Part shown: positions 36,672-46,805 of the stretch, one piece after another
How positions within the stretch are numbered: position 1 is the first letter of the stretch
How the letters are laid out: each line of letters opens with the position of its first letter
Assembly: GCA_911728435.2 (NCBI GenBank)
Contig: OU452204.1
Location: forward strand, 7,874,001-7,938,000
Length of the DNA stretch: 64,000 nt
Direction of reading: 5' to 3'
From: Apoderus coryli
Lineage: Eukaryota; Arthropoda; Insecta; Coleoptera; Attelabidae
Program-made: the position numbers and the translations under genes
Notes under the pieces: generated by a model
Told to the model about the DNA's origin: nothing
The model's database searches: none
The model's input: only the letters and a program-made list of their open reading frames with translations

Positions 36672-36924
36672 ACAGCCATACACCTACAAGACGTCCGAAA
36701 TCAATGGCTGTTCCGCCACCACCTTCATGGGAAGCCCAATTGGCTAGAGCCCTCTATGCTTACTTGTCAAGCGGTGAAAATCAGCTTAGTTTCCATGAAG
36801 GTGATTTAATTGCTCTAATAGGAGAGCGTAATAAGGGATGGCAATTTGGAGAGAATCTCAGAACCCAGTGCAGTGGATGGTTTCCACTAGCATACACAGA
36901 GATTCTTATTGACGATTCCAATTT
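36672..36924 (+). CDS. IRSp53: IRSp53 exon 7 (SH3 domain)
   Basis: Encodes a complete SH3 domain: ALYAYLSSGENQLSFHEGDL, GWQFGEN, GWFPLAYTEIL. The ALYAY start, the acidic GDL, the Trp of GW and the final GWFP-Y are the peptide-binding landmarks. Upstream it has a PPPP stretch (SMAVPPPPSW). SH3 partners in the family are proline-rich actin regulators. Phase 1 to phase 2, acceptor TTTCAG, donor GTAAGT. Confidence 0.95.
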
Positions 36925-37011
36925 GTAAGTTGATATTAATTATTTCTTATAAGGTGGTTTTATAATATGAAAAAAAAAAGGCATATAACAACTTGTTTGT
37001 TTAATTTTCAG

Positions 37012-37252
37012 ATCTCCATCCCATCGTAGCGATGCCAGCAGCTCAATCCAACATCACGGCACCAATGCAGCCACCCCAACGAATGTTATGTCATCGTCAG
37101 CAGGGTCAGGTGGGGCCACAATGTCATCGGGAAATAATAATAATCCCAATAATAATATGAATAATAGTGGCAGTAACAGCGAGGGCCAGACGCCTGCTAG
37201 AATGTTTGGAGATACCCTACATTTACATAGATCATCTAATAACGCTAAGCAG
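37012..37252 (+). CDS. IRSp53: IRSp53 exon 8 (Ser/Gly/Asn-rich)
   Basis: Starts in phase 2 and ends in phase 0 at CAG|GTAGAG. Encodes LSPSHRSDASSSIQHHG, a SSSAGSGGATMSSGN stretch with Asn runs, and TPARMFGDTLHLHRSSNNAK. If the weak GTAGAG donor is not used, translation ends two codons later at TAG 37259-37261, giving a shorter form that ends just after SH3. Splicing to 39600 keeps the frame. Confidence 0.85.
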
Positions 37253-37261
37253 GTAGAGTAG

Positions 37262-38346
37262 TTTGCTGCTAATGTATGTGTTTAGGACTTTGTAGATGTA
37301 GTATGTTTGGTTTATATCCTGCAGTTGGAAAGTTGGTAGGCAAATAATGTCCCATTAGTGCTAGATATTGACAATGATATACAATACAGTGTGTCCAAAA
37401 TAAGGAGATACATAGATATAATTATTGTGATATTAAAAAAAAAATAGTTCTTTAAATTTTATTTTGAGTAAATCAAATAGGTACCTATTTGATTATTATT
37501 TAATTCGGACCTTGTTTTAATAAATATGCAAATATCAACGAAACATTCTTATTGCTAATGTTTATTTTTAATATGATAGCGTAGGTATATAGATTTTTTG
37601 TTCATAATTTCGTTTACAAAAGTCTAGCAGCAATTTATTTTATTTTAATATGCTAGGTTGTTTAAATAAATGTATCAATATGTGACACTACTGTCTCCAT
37701 ACTTAGCATGCGGTATTGCTTAAAATAAAAAATATAACTGAAAAACATACTTTTCAGATTTTAAGCTTTGTTTATTTTTAATATATGACCTTGACAGATT
37801 CCTTCTTATTAATGAATGTAACTTGTATTGAATATTCTAAAGATTATTAATATAATCTTGGTTAGTATGTAAATGACCTTGTATATAAATGTGCCTTATT
37901 CAATAGTATGTTACACAACGAGCATTTAATGACAGCAATTCAGACATAAGTATGACAATTACGACACAAACGTAGTGAATGTCGTAATAAATACGAGTGT
38001 CTTAGTCTTTGCAGCCAATAAGAGCGAGTTGCAAAGGATATTTTTCTATGATTCACTTAAAATTATCGGAAAAAAAATATTTATTAAACCTGATATTTTA
38101 TTTGAAATTATGAAATGTCAAACTAAATATTTTTATTATTTTGACAAATATGTCCGGTACACATGAAACAAGTTTTCCTAAATGCTTATGCTATCGAAAT
38201 TAAGAGTTATTTCATACCTTATAAAACCTGTTGGTTTTCGTTGTGAACTTGGAATTTATGCAAACAGTCTCTCCACCTAAACATTATTGGTGATCTTGTG
38301 CATCCATCGGAAGCCTAGGATATCGTTCAGTAAATTCAATTAAAAT
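37262..38346 (+). other. intron of IRSp53
   Basis: No gene or bounded repeat seen. Confidence 0.5.
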
Positions 38347-38531
38347 GTGTGAAATAAAACACGTCTTCTCCACAAATTAGATTCTTTATACGCTAAACCA
38401 AATTAACAAATGCCAGACATGTTTCGGAATCAATCCGATGCCATCTTCAGTGGCTATTACAATTTAATCTTTCATTAAAAGTTGTAGTATAAAGAATCTA
38501 ATTTGTGGAGAAGACGTGTTTTATTTCACAT
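38347..38531 (-). mobile_element. foldback element 2 carrying a hammerhead ribozyme motif
   Basis: Arms of about 45 bp (38347-38391 and 38487-38531) are almost perfect inverted copies, containing GAAATAAAACACG, TCTTCTCCACAAATTAG and ATTCTTTATAC. The loop contains the minus-strand hammerhead motif. Arm sequence relates it to the elements at 272-753 and 46592-46805. The close arm match suggests this is the youngest of the three. It lies in an IRSp53 intron. Confidence 0.7.
38412..38454 (-). ncRNA. hammerhead ribozyme motif, locus 2
   Basis: On the minus strand: GCCA, core CTGAAGA (variable position A, otherwise intact), stem II GG-ATC paired with GAT-CC with one internal mismatch, GAAA, ACATGT, then C at the cleavage position and TGGC. 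GCCA and TGGC form a 4-bp stem I. One extra T precedes stem II, as in the other two loci. All catalytic core positions are kept. Confidence 0.6.
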
Positions 38532-38534
38532 ATT

Positions 38535-39599
38535 TATGTGTCACTCCTCTCAGATATGGAATACTTAAAAAAAAAATAAAATGGCATCAATTATTCCTTA
38601 AGTAATTTACTGACACCGCATAATATTTATGGGCTAAGCTCACTTTGTCGTCAAGTCTGACAAGTCTTTGTTAACTCCTATAAGAATTTATGGATGCAAG
38701 ATGGGATGCTGATGGATGGTGCAATTATTTGTTGTCTTCTTATTCAAATCTTAACCCAGAACACACACTATGTTCCTGTGATCTGCATTGTCAACTGAGT
38801 TGTGTAATTCCAATGCTGAACCAAGACTAGGTCTATTTGTACCATTTCAAGGACATAATGGTTGCCTGCTATCTGCTATATATATTTACAAATATAGTTT
38901 ATTACTGTGCGAATCGAACTATGTTTGGCATTTTTTATCGAAACAATTCAATTTTTTGAAAATTAACTATTTGAATTTAATACTATAGCTAGTTGCAGAT
39001 ATTTTAAAAAAATATTAATTTAAATGGCGGTCTCTTCTCCTTCATCTTCTTTAATGCATTCATTAATACGTAAGGAATTTACTAGATGAGAATCATCTTC
39101 AATGTCTTTATAGTTAAAATGATATGTGCCTAAACTTTAAGAGAAAAACATCACAAATTCAAAATCATATGAAAATTTTTATCAATTCAACTGAACCCAA
39201 GCCAATCTTATTGAATAACTTTTTCTTAATTAAGAGTCAATAAGGCAACATACAATCAGGGTTGGACAAGAAACCCATAAATAGTATGTTGTTTTGTAGC
39301 TCTTAGCTAGAAATCGTCTACTCATATCTATGAATTCATAAGAATTTTAATGTTTTTTTGAGATTTTTAAGTTTAATTTTAAATATAAAGATAATGAAGT
39401 TGGCTTTAATCCAGAGTCGAAACAAGTCTGTTGTCCGTTTTTGATCAGAAAAAGAGATTTGTTTAACATGAATTCATTTTTGTGTGGCTAAATTTAATTA
39501 CATTTACTTTACGAAAAATAATTTCATCAAACCCTAATTATTATATTGGAATATTTGAAAACATAGCTGATTGTCTAGATGAAATATTTTATCTTTCAG
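38535..39599 (+). other. intron of IRSp53
   Basis: No gene seen; ends ATCTTTCAG. Confidence 0.5.
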
Positions 39600-39921
39600 A
39601 TTCGGCGAGCGATCGCTTCTAACAATATACCACCTCCCGCCCTACCCGCTCCCGTTCCAACACCGTCAATACCCTACCAAAAGTCCACAATTTCCCAATC
39701 GCAAAGTTCCACGTTTCCTCAGAAGCTAGCAATGGATACAAGTACCTTCCAGTCTCCGTACGCCACAACTACCGGCATAAAATCGTCAGCTTCCACATTT
39801 AATTTCTCAACAAATTCTTCAAGTGGACCATATTCTACACATCCGGCTCCAGCAAGAAATGAACGACCAACTGCTGGTGCTCCATTACCATTGCATTTGC
39901 AAACTAAGGGCGGAAAAATAG
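39600..39921 (+). CDS. IRSp53: IRSp53 exon 9 (Pro/Ser-rich)
   Basis: Phase 0 to phase 1. Encodes IRRAIASNNIPPPALPAPVP then a Ser/Thr-rich disordered stretch ending APLPLHLQTKGGKI. The PPPALPAPVP segment could be an SH3 or profilin ligand. Donor G|GTAAGA. Confidence 0.88.
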
Positions 39922-40123
39922 GTAAGAGCGATTGGCTTTTTTATTCAATAATGCATTTATAAATAAACCCTTAAATTAATTAATCAACCATTCTTCTTCT
40001 TTTGAGGCATCTTGCCCATAAGAACTAGGATTCTAATGTTAATGTTTCACTTCTGTTTTTCTTAACAAACTTTTTTTGGTTAACACAGTGTAATTTAGAT
40101 GAATCTATTATTTTGCTTTCCAG

Positions 40124-40256
40124 GTGGACCAGCTGGTAACGCTTCGTTGCATAGCAGTAACGATTCAGGATTTTCCAATGATCCACCACCTCAACCTGAA
40201 ATTGATTATTCTGATGATGAATCCATTTCTGCAGCTCAAACTAAACTATCCTCAAG
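40124..40256 (+). CDS. IRSp53: IRSp53 exon 10
   Basis: Phase 1 to phase 2. Encodes GGPAGNASLHSSNDSGFSND then PPPQPEIDYSDDESISAAQT. Its donor AG|GTAATT can join in frame to either of two last exons, at 43764 or 45929, both supplying the A of an AGA codon. Confidence 0.9.
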
Positions 40257-40818
40257 GTAATTATCATATAAAACTAAATTCAAATTGAGTGATTCTATGA
40301 ACACGCGGTAACACTAAATTATTCTTATTCGTGTTTATTTTGAGATCGTATTCTGATGGTTTTTCCAAATATTTAAATGAATTCATGATAAAAATCGAAA
40401 GAAGTCTTTATTGATTTTACCACAAAAAGTAACGCTTTAATTCTTATCAGATCAGAACAGCGTCACAGACTTGTAACTTTATTCTTATACACAAACATAA
40501 ATTCATATGGCAGGTGGACCTCCATAATTCATTCAACGCTCCACAATTATCAATATTATTTATTCTATGGTTATTTACTTCTTCTTTTAAAGTCATTACT
40601 GATAGAACTACTTCATCAAATACCGAAAATCTAACTTGAACTACAAGTAGACCACAGTCCATGCTCCGCAGTTTCATGCCTCTCCGCACGCACAAACGAC
40701 AGTAACTATGGTCCTGTTAGACATTCCTTCGTTCCCCTTCAAACCAGAGTCACCAGATTAAATCAAAAGATCCGCCTCAAATATGGTCCTGTGAGAGCAC
40801 AGATATGTGAAATAATAT
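40257..40818 (+). other. intron of IRSp53
   Basis: No gene or bounded repeat seen. Confidence 0.5.
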
Positions 40819-40820
40819 TA

Positions 40821-42111
40821 GAGACTTTTTGCACATTTGACGTTAAACTTTACGGTAACGCTAAAATACGTAAAAGTATGTCTATGTTTATTATTAACAT
40901 GTCTACTTTCCCGCTAACAGGAGCCTAGATATTTGTAATCCATTTATGTGCTCGGAGTCTGATTTTAAAAGGCGTAAGAGAGAGCAAGAGTAAAAGCTAT
41001 AATTAAAATTTCTAAAATACACAAGAAAATAAAGGCTATAAAATCTAATCCAGCAAGTACTTATTATTTAATGTTAGATTGGTTAATTTTTATACTAACA
41101 TTTGTCAGCTGATTCTACGATTGCCTTTCAGCCAATCAGGAGTCCTTTTTATTTATCGTTATACGGTATTTATCACGCTAATCGCAAACAAATACCGTCG
41201 CCCGCTATTCAAATAGCGTTACGGTATTTTCTGCGCATTCGTACTTGATACCAATCCGAAACCAAATACAGAGACAGACAATTATCAGATCACGTGATAT
41301 CACATGCTATTACGCAATGTCACGGCATGTCTGAAAAATCTGCAATACAGTTTCCAGCTCACGGCAAGTTATACGCGACTGCATAATTTTGTTCTTGCAA
41401 ATTTACATATTCGGAACGCCTGCTATATCGCGTGAGTCAGTGTTTCCCTTTAACACATAATTATCGAATTTTAACATAATTTTCTCATAGATTTGCCAGT
41501 TAAATAAAATAAATTTGCTAATAAAATCGTGTTCAACATAAGGTTTAAGTAAAGGCAAATGATAAATTACCTTAAAATAAGTTTTTTTAGTAATTGTGTG
41601 AGTTAACATAATTTTACGGTTTATACAGCATAATCATAACTATAAGCACAATTAAATTCGTTCGAATGATGATATATAAGCGTATGTATCCAATTTTAAG
41701 TTTTAGATAGAGCACAGCTGATTTTCTTAATATCAATTTTGTCTTTTCTATGATAATGAATATTCTAATTTGTTAATTTTTTAAACTTATATGATTCGTG
41801 TATAACGGCCTCTATGATTACAATGAATTTAACTTTTATGATTATGCTAATGCTATTCTTTACCGTATAAACTCGGGCATAGCCAAAATCGATCGATCAC
41901 ATAATAATTTAAAAACGTGCTAGCGGCAACACTAGGTCAGTCAGTCAAAATATGTAATAAAAATTATGTGTGGTGTTACATTATCTGTTTTAAGGCGTGA
42001 TAGCATGTGAGATTTTGCCGATGTGATAATACGTGATCTCACGTGAGGTGATAATAGTCTGTCTGCGCCTTTAACGTCACGCTATTTTAACGTGAGTTGT
42101 GAAAAAGTCTC
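40821..42111. mobile_element. TA-flanked inverted-repeat element
   Basis: Ends GAGACTTTTTGCACA (left) and TTGTGAAAAAGTCTC (right) are inverted and bordered by TA. A second internal inverted pair (about 41265-41330 with 41993-42070) shares GACAGAC, TTATCA, ATCACGTGA and GCATG..GC blocks. No transposase frame is present. Probably a non-autonomous DNA transposon, perhaps with a second one nested inside. It lies in an IRSp53 intron. Confidence 0.45.
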
Positions 42112-42113
42112 TA

Positions 42114-43763
42114 TTATATGATTCCGTAAATTGTAGCACTTGTGTTTGTTTTCTAATGAAAGATGGTTTCAAAACAAACTTGGCAGATTATTGCCGATTC
42201 ACTGATGAGTATCGGAAATAGTCTGCGTTATGTATTACATATTTTCACAATAAGCGGATGAGCTGCAGTGAAACTAGCGACTTTTGTCGAACTGACCAAA
42301 AAGAAAAAATGTGTTAAAGGTAAAAGATTTTCGCCTGATAACTGCTTATCGACATAAGTGATATGTGGTTTTAAAACCCCGAATCAAATAAATATAACAA
42401 ATCTATTCACAATTAAAATCGAAACCAAACCAACAGATCATTTCTCCTACATGGAGTGACAAATATCTGATGTTGATTTTTTTAGAATATAAAAACCACT
42501 GCCTTTTTTTCGCTTGCAATTTCTTCAACACACACGTTACACTACATAAAAATTTTAATATTTATAAACTACTTCACATTTTCTAATATCAATGGACCTT
42601 TTACCTGGGCGATGGAGGTAGTCCTTATGAGTACTTACCTACTTTTCAAATTAATTCAAAGTACATAAATAAATAGAGAAACGTCATAGAAAGAAATATC
42701 TTCCCTAAAACTTCAAACGCAATAATTATATACTTATTTTCATCAATTCGAGTTTATTTAGCCTTGTTGTTGTTCAATTCAGAATATATATTCCAGAAAG
42801 CCAAAGATATCTATATTGAAATCTAGAGTATTTTGTAAATGCAATTAAAATAACATTAATTAGTGTACCGTTAAACTCCTCGATTTTCCTAAACAAATTT
42901 AGTTAGAAAAACTTTAAAAGAACATACTTGCAAGTTTGGCCAATCACCATTATTCCAACCAAATGTTAACGATACCAATATATTAACTTTCACAAAGTTT
43001 ATAGCTAACTAATGAAAAATTTCGTACTCTGCCCGTAAAACCACAATGGGCTGTTCGTTCAGACAATTTAATTTTCAGCAACAACCGCAAATTTATCGTA
43101 TAAATTTAAACCACTCAATTTTATTAAATTTTCATATATACGTATATATTATACCTATTCTATAGCAAGCTCTCCATTCTATCGGTTCTACTCTTTTTTT
43201 TTTTTTTGTTTTTTTTTATTCTAGATATGAATCAGAATGGGGATATGTTACATCGTTTTCTGGCAGATTTTCCAGGTTTTCCTCTGATATGCATTATTGA
43301 AATTAATTCAGTATTTTATAGTAGATATAAAATAATAAGGATTTGTTACTGTTCACCCCTATTATGTTGTCATCTAACATTTTTTGTGGTTGGGGTTCTG
43401 TGGAAAGTGTACAGTTGTTGATGGTTTTATGAGGTTTTTTTTTATAAAAAAGGGAGACTTGTGACATCTTGGTACGGAAAAGTAACCGAAGGGAGAATGA
43501 ACGACGATTACGATTTACTAATATAAATAAAAAAATATTAACATTTGTACCAAATAAATAATACATACGTACTTAGAACTGCACATATCCCTATAGCATG
43601 CTTTAACGCAGCACTTCATACAATTTTATTATTTCAAATACACAACTATCTTTTTGTGTGGTGGCCTAACTTGCAATTATTTCCTCAATTAATAGTTGAC
43701 TTAATATTAATATAGTCTTAAAACTATATACATTCAATTTGATCTGTTTCAACAACATTTTAG
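42114..43763 (+). other. intron of IRSp53
   Basis: AT-rich, no gene seen. A run of T interrupted by G at about 43192-43220 is the only notable simple sequence. Confidence 0.5.
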
Positions 43764-45303
43764 ATCTAGATCAACAAAAGACCAACACAATCGCCAACGT
43801 TCACAACATCACAATGGTGGCGATACAAACAACAATACAATCCAGCGGAACGTGACAAAGATGCGACAAACGAAAGCTACAAATCAAAAAGTTACCATGA
43901 TGAAACAATCAAACAGCCATAGTAATTTAATAGGGGAATCACAGAATACGACGAATTCAGAACTAAACAAAGTCAAAGTAAAGCGAACTAAATCGTTTTG
44001 GAAATTTGGCAAGAATCAAAATGACGAAATCATGGAAGGCATGAGTTTGTGGAGACATCGAGATTTGGTTGATACTGATAGTATCGATGAAAGTAAAACG
44101 AAAAGCAATAAACGCAATGTGAATACTAATAATACGACTACTAGCATTAGTAATGGGCGACGACATAGTTTCGTCGTTAGAAGAGATCGTTCAAACGATT
44201 CTGATAAAACCATTAATAATAATACTAATGAGCAACCAAACAAATCTCAAAATAAATACAAAACAATAATGACAAACAATAATCATAAACTTAGTTTACC
44301 ACCACGTAACGATTCAGAGGATGATGATTACTATAAAGATGAGCAAGATTTCCAAGAGAATATCTACGGTATAAATGATAAACAATCACAACGATATGAA
44401 GATCGTTTCTACGATGATGAAGACGGTGACGGATTAATGATGAAAACTGTGAATCGAAAGAACATCTTGCAACAATACAACAGCGATAACAGCAATGAGG
44501 TTTCTGCTGAGGAGGAAGAAGAAGAAGAAGTGGATGAATCAGAACCATCAGAATCAGAATTTACTAATAGCGATGATCCATATGATTGTATATTAGTAGA
44601 CGATCAAAAAGTACGTAAAAATGATTCACATTTTCCAAATGTAGCAGAGATCGGAAAGAAGCTAGAAAAGTTATCTAAAAATAGTAAATATTCACCCAAT
44701 AAACTACGTAGCAGTGTTAGAGAGAAGAACGAAGTAAATTTAATAAATTCCCAACGAGAACGTGACGAAATTATTCAGTATAACGAACAAAGACATTCAT
44801 TTAAAAGCTTTGGAATCGAAATTCAAAACGATGAAAACGGTGAAAAAGAGCGTTTAGATGAAAGATATTATAATCATAATAAGAGAAATGAAGATAGCAA
44901 TGATTATAATAAAAAAACCAAAAATAACAAATCAAATACTAATACCCAAGAAAGAAAAAGCAAACCGAGTTACGAAAGCATAGAACATAATACTAATACG
45001 CTAAACAATAAAAATAAAAAGACTAATAACAAGGACAATAAATCAAACAAAAATTATGAACGAACTCATGAAAATGATGAAGACAGTAGACAGTTTTTGC
45101 CGAGAACTAAATTGACAAAGACGAATAGTAATACTTCGAATCATCAACAAGATATTGGATTGAATGAATATGGAGAGACGTTACAAAGACGCTTAAAAAA
45201 TCCCGAGTATAACACAAAATATGATGAGCGAAGTCCTAATAATGGTAACATGTACGGACCATGGTACGATTTGTGGGGTCTAGATGCTTCAGCAAAAAAT
45301 TAA
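43764..45303 (+). CDS. IRSp53: IRSp53 alternative last exon A (long charged tail)
   Basis: The acceptor at 43761-43763 joins exon 10 in frame; 512 further codons end at TAA 45301. The tail is rich in Asn, Lys, Asp, Glu and Ser and looks disordered, with an acidic run (about 44511-44560, AEEEEEEEVDESE). Three islands look less random: TKSFWKFGKNQNDEI with MSLWRHRDLVD (about 43990-44070), SFKSFGIEI (about 44800), and the very end MYGPWYDLWGLD. An AATAAA lies at 45701. A separate gene starting at 43852 is possible in principle but the frame is open upstream to the splice site. Confidence 0.85.
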
Positions 45304-45928
45304 TCATGTATTATACTGCTATCAAACGATTGAGTCCTAATATTATTAGAGTTAGAGAAATAGTTAATTTAAAAGTGTTTTAGAAAAATTGGTATTTCAT
45401 TTCCAAAAAGTTTTTTTTTTTTTTTGTATATAAAAAATTAATTTCGTCTTTTATGTGGCAGTTTTTTCACTAATGGTTTCCTCAACAAAAATGGTATATT
45501 ATTTTTTCTGAAATATTTTACAAGTATGTTTGTCTGCTTAAAACTGGTTTTTAATAATTTTCTTTTTTACCAAATTTAATCAATTGGCATTTAACGTTTT
45601 ATTTTTATTTTTTTATCGCATGCTCAGCGTACTTTTCGTATCAATTGATTGATTTTGGGAGCTGAACATTGTTTCATATTATAGTTTTTTTTTTACTCAT
45701 AATAAAGTTTTTTCAAAAATATGCATTCTATATTTTGAATTGGCGATTATCTAAAACATTTTTAATTATACAATCTCTTTCCATTTAGCAATGTTACTGA
45801 TTTCTTAAAATGACATGTATTTGAGAAAGCCTTTGCGTAATTTATTTATAACCCAAATAATATTTCTCTCATTATTAGCTTCCTGACTTTGGTGGTGGTC
45901 GTAACAATTACTCTCCTGTTTTTTCCAG
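45304..45928 (+). other. 3' UTR of the long isoform and intron of the short one
   Basis: Contains AATAAA at 45701-45706 as the likely cleavage signal for exon A transcripts, and a polypyrimidine stretch with TTTTCCAG before 45929. Confidence 0.6.
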
Positions 45929-46013
45929 ATCAAGCAATGCAAGCTATGCAACGATTAAGCTTAGAAAATCTAACCCTAGCACAGATAGATCTGCTTCACT
46001 AATTTTGGAATAA
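45929..46013 (+). CDS. IRSp53: IRSp53 alternative last exon B (short conserved tail)
   Basis: Acceptor TTTTCCAG; completes AGA from exon 10 and encodes SSNASYATIKLRKSNPST then DRSASLILE and a TAA stop. This resembles the C-terminus of mammalian IRSp53 isoforms (an FAHVQLKP block followed by NDRSAPL), so it is likely the ancestral end. Choice between exons A and B would set the C-terminus. Confidence 0.85.
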
Positions 46014-46590
46014 AGTCAATGTACAAAAAGTTGCGCTGTAATTTAATAATGCCTTGTGTTAATTAAACTAATATTAATATTATGTGTCATAGAGGTTATA
46101 CAACGTGGTGCAATAGCTGTATATCGAGTCCAATGAAATATTAAGGATGTCTTGTACATGTATTTGAGTATTACTTGAATGTAATTTTAATAATTATTGT
46201 GCTAAAATAGTTCATTGAATGCAAAATACACCACTTTGTATATAATGTTCTTCGATATTTGTTAACCTAATAATAATTTCTTCTTCGAATTAACTTTCTG
46301 TAAATATAATTAACAAAAATATCCTTTTGGTGGTTGGGAATGGTGCAATAATTTAGTATTTTTAGTAATACAAAGTATAAATTTGTAGTACATTTAATTT
46401 TAATATTTTCAATCTAAATAGATGAGTTAAATAATCTAAAATCAAAAAAAAAAGTATTAAACAATAAAAGCTTAGTTAATCTACTGATTTATTGTAGTGT
46501 TTTTGTTTGTCTGATTTTGATACTTTCTTTATGTTACATTTTTTTTTATTTCAAGTGATTTTGTTGAATACAAAACAATCTCAGAATGTT
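46014..46590 (+). other. probable 3' UTR of IRSp53 and downstream DNA
   Basis: AATAAA overlaps the stop codon (46009-46014) and occurs again at 46463-46468. The latter is a reasonable end of the transcript. Confidence 0.5.
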
Positions 46591-46591
46591 T

Positions 46592-46805
46592 CAATATTGA
46601 AAAATCCAATTGCCAGGAAATAAATTTAATTTAATATAATAATCGATAATTTAGGTAGTCTTATATCCATACATGTTTCGAGACTAGACCAGTCTCATGA
46701 TCAGTGGCAATGCACGTATCCAGACTCCAATCATTTTATCATTTTCATTTAATGATTATATTAAATTTATTTAGTGGAGTTTAGACTTTTATTTTTCAAT
46801 ATTGA
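46592..46805 (-). mobile_element. foldback element 3 carrying a hammerhead-like motif
   Basis: Arms share CAATATTGAAAAAT and AAATAAATTTAAT in inverted orientation, with divergence between. The right arm gives AAATAAAAGTCTAAACTCCAC on the minus strand, related to the arms at 272 and 38347. The loop holds the hammerhead-like motif. More decayed than the other two. Confidence 0.5.
46667..46707 (-). ncRNA. hammerhead ribozyme-like motif, locus 3 (core mutated)
   Basis: On the minus strand: CCA, CTGATCA (C instead of the invariant G of the core), T, a perfect 6-bp stem II (GAGACT with AGTCTC), GAAA, ACATGT, A at the cleavage position, TGG. Stem II and the CCA/TGG start of stem I are kept while the catalytic core has changed, so it is probably inactive. 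Confidence 0.5.

Larger units (their letters stand above)
22201..46013 (+). other. IRSp53: IRSp53/BAIAP2 homologue locus (5' end missing)
   Basis: Ten coding exons plus two alternative last exons, all with AG/GT borders and compatible phases, encode an I-BAR (IMD) domain followed by a Ser-rich linker, an SH3 domain and a disordered tail. IRSp53-family proteins bind and bend the plasma membrane through the I-BAR dimer, bind small GTPases, and recruit actin regulators such as WAVE and Ena through SH3, promoting filopodia and lamellipodia. The roughly 60-80 N-terminal residues of the I-BAR domain are not in the exons found, so the promoter and first exons probably lie before the window. The largest intron visible is 10 kb and full of transposon remnants. 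Confidence 0.93.

Noticed and set aside
42200..42230. CTGATGAG followed by GGAAATAGTC on the plus strand, hammerhead-like
   Set aside because: No real stem II between the two core segments and no pairing stem I.
43963..44548. Minus-strand open frames opposite the long IRSp53 exon
   Set aside because: Composition is what the reverse complement of Asn/Lys-rich codons gives; no independent evidence.
43852..45303. A separate single-exon gene of 483 codons
   Set aside because: The frame is open upstream to a splice acceptor at 43763 in the phase needed by IRSp53 exon 10, and the apparent start is a GTG.
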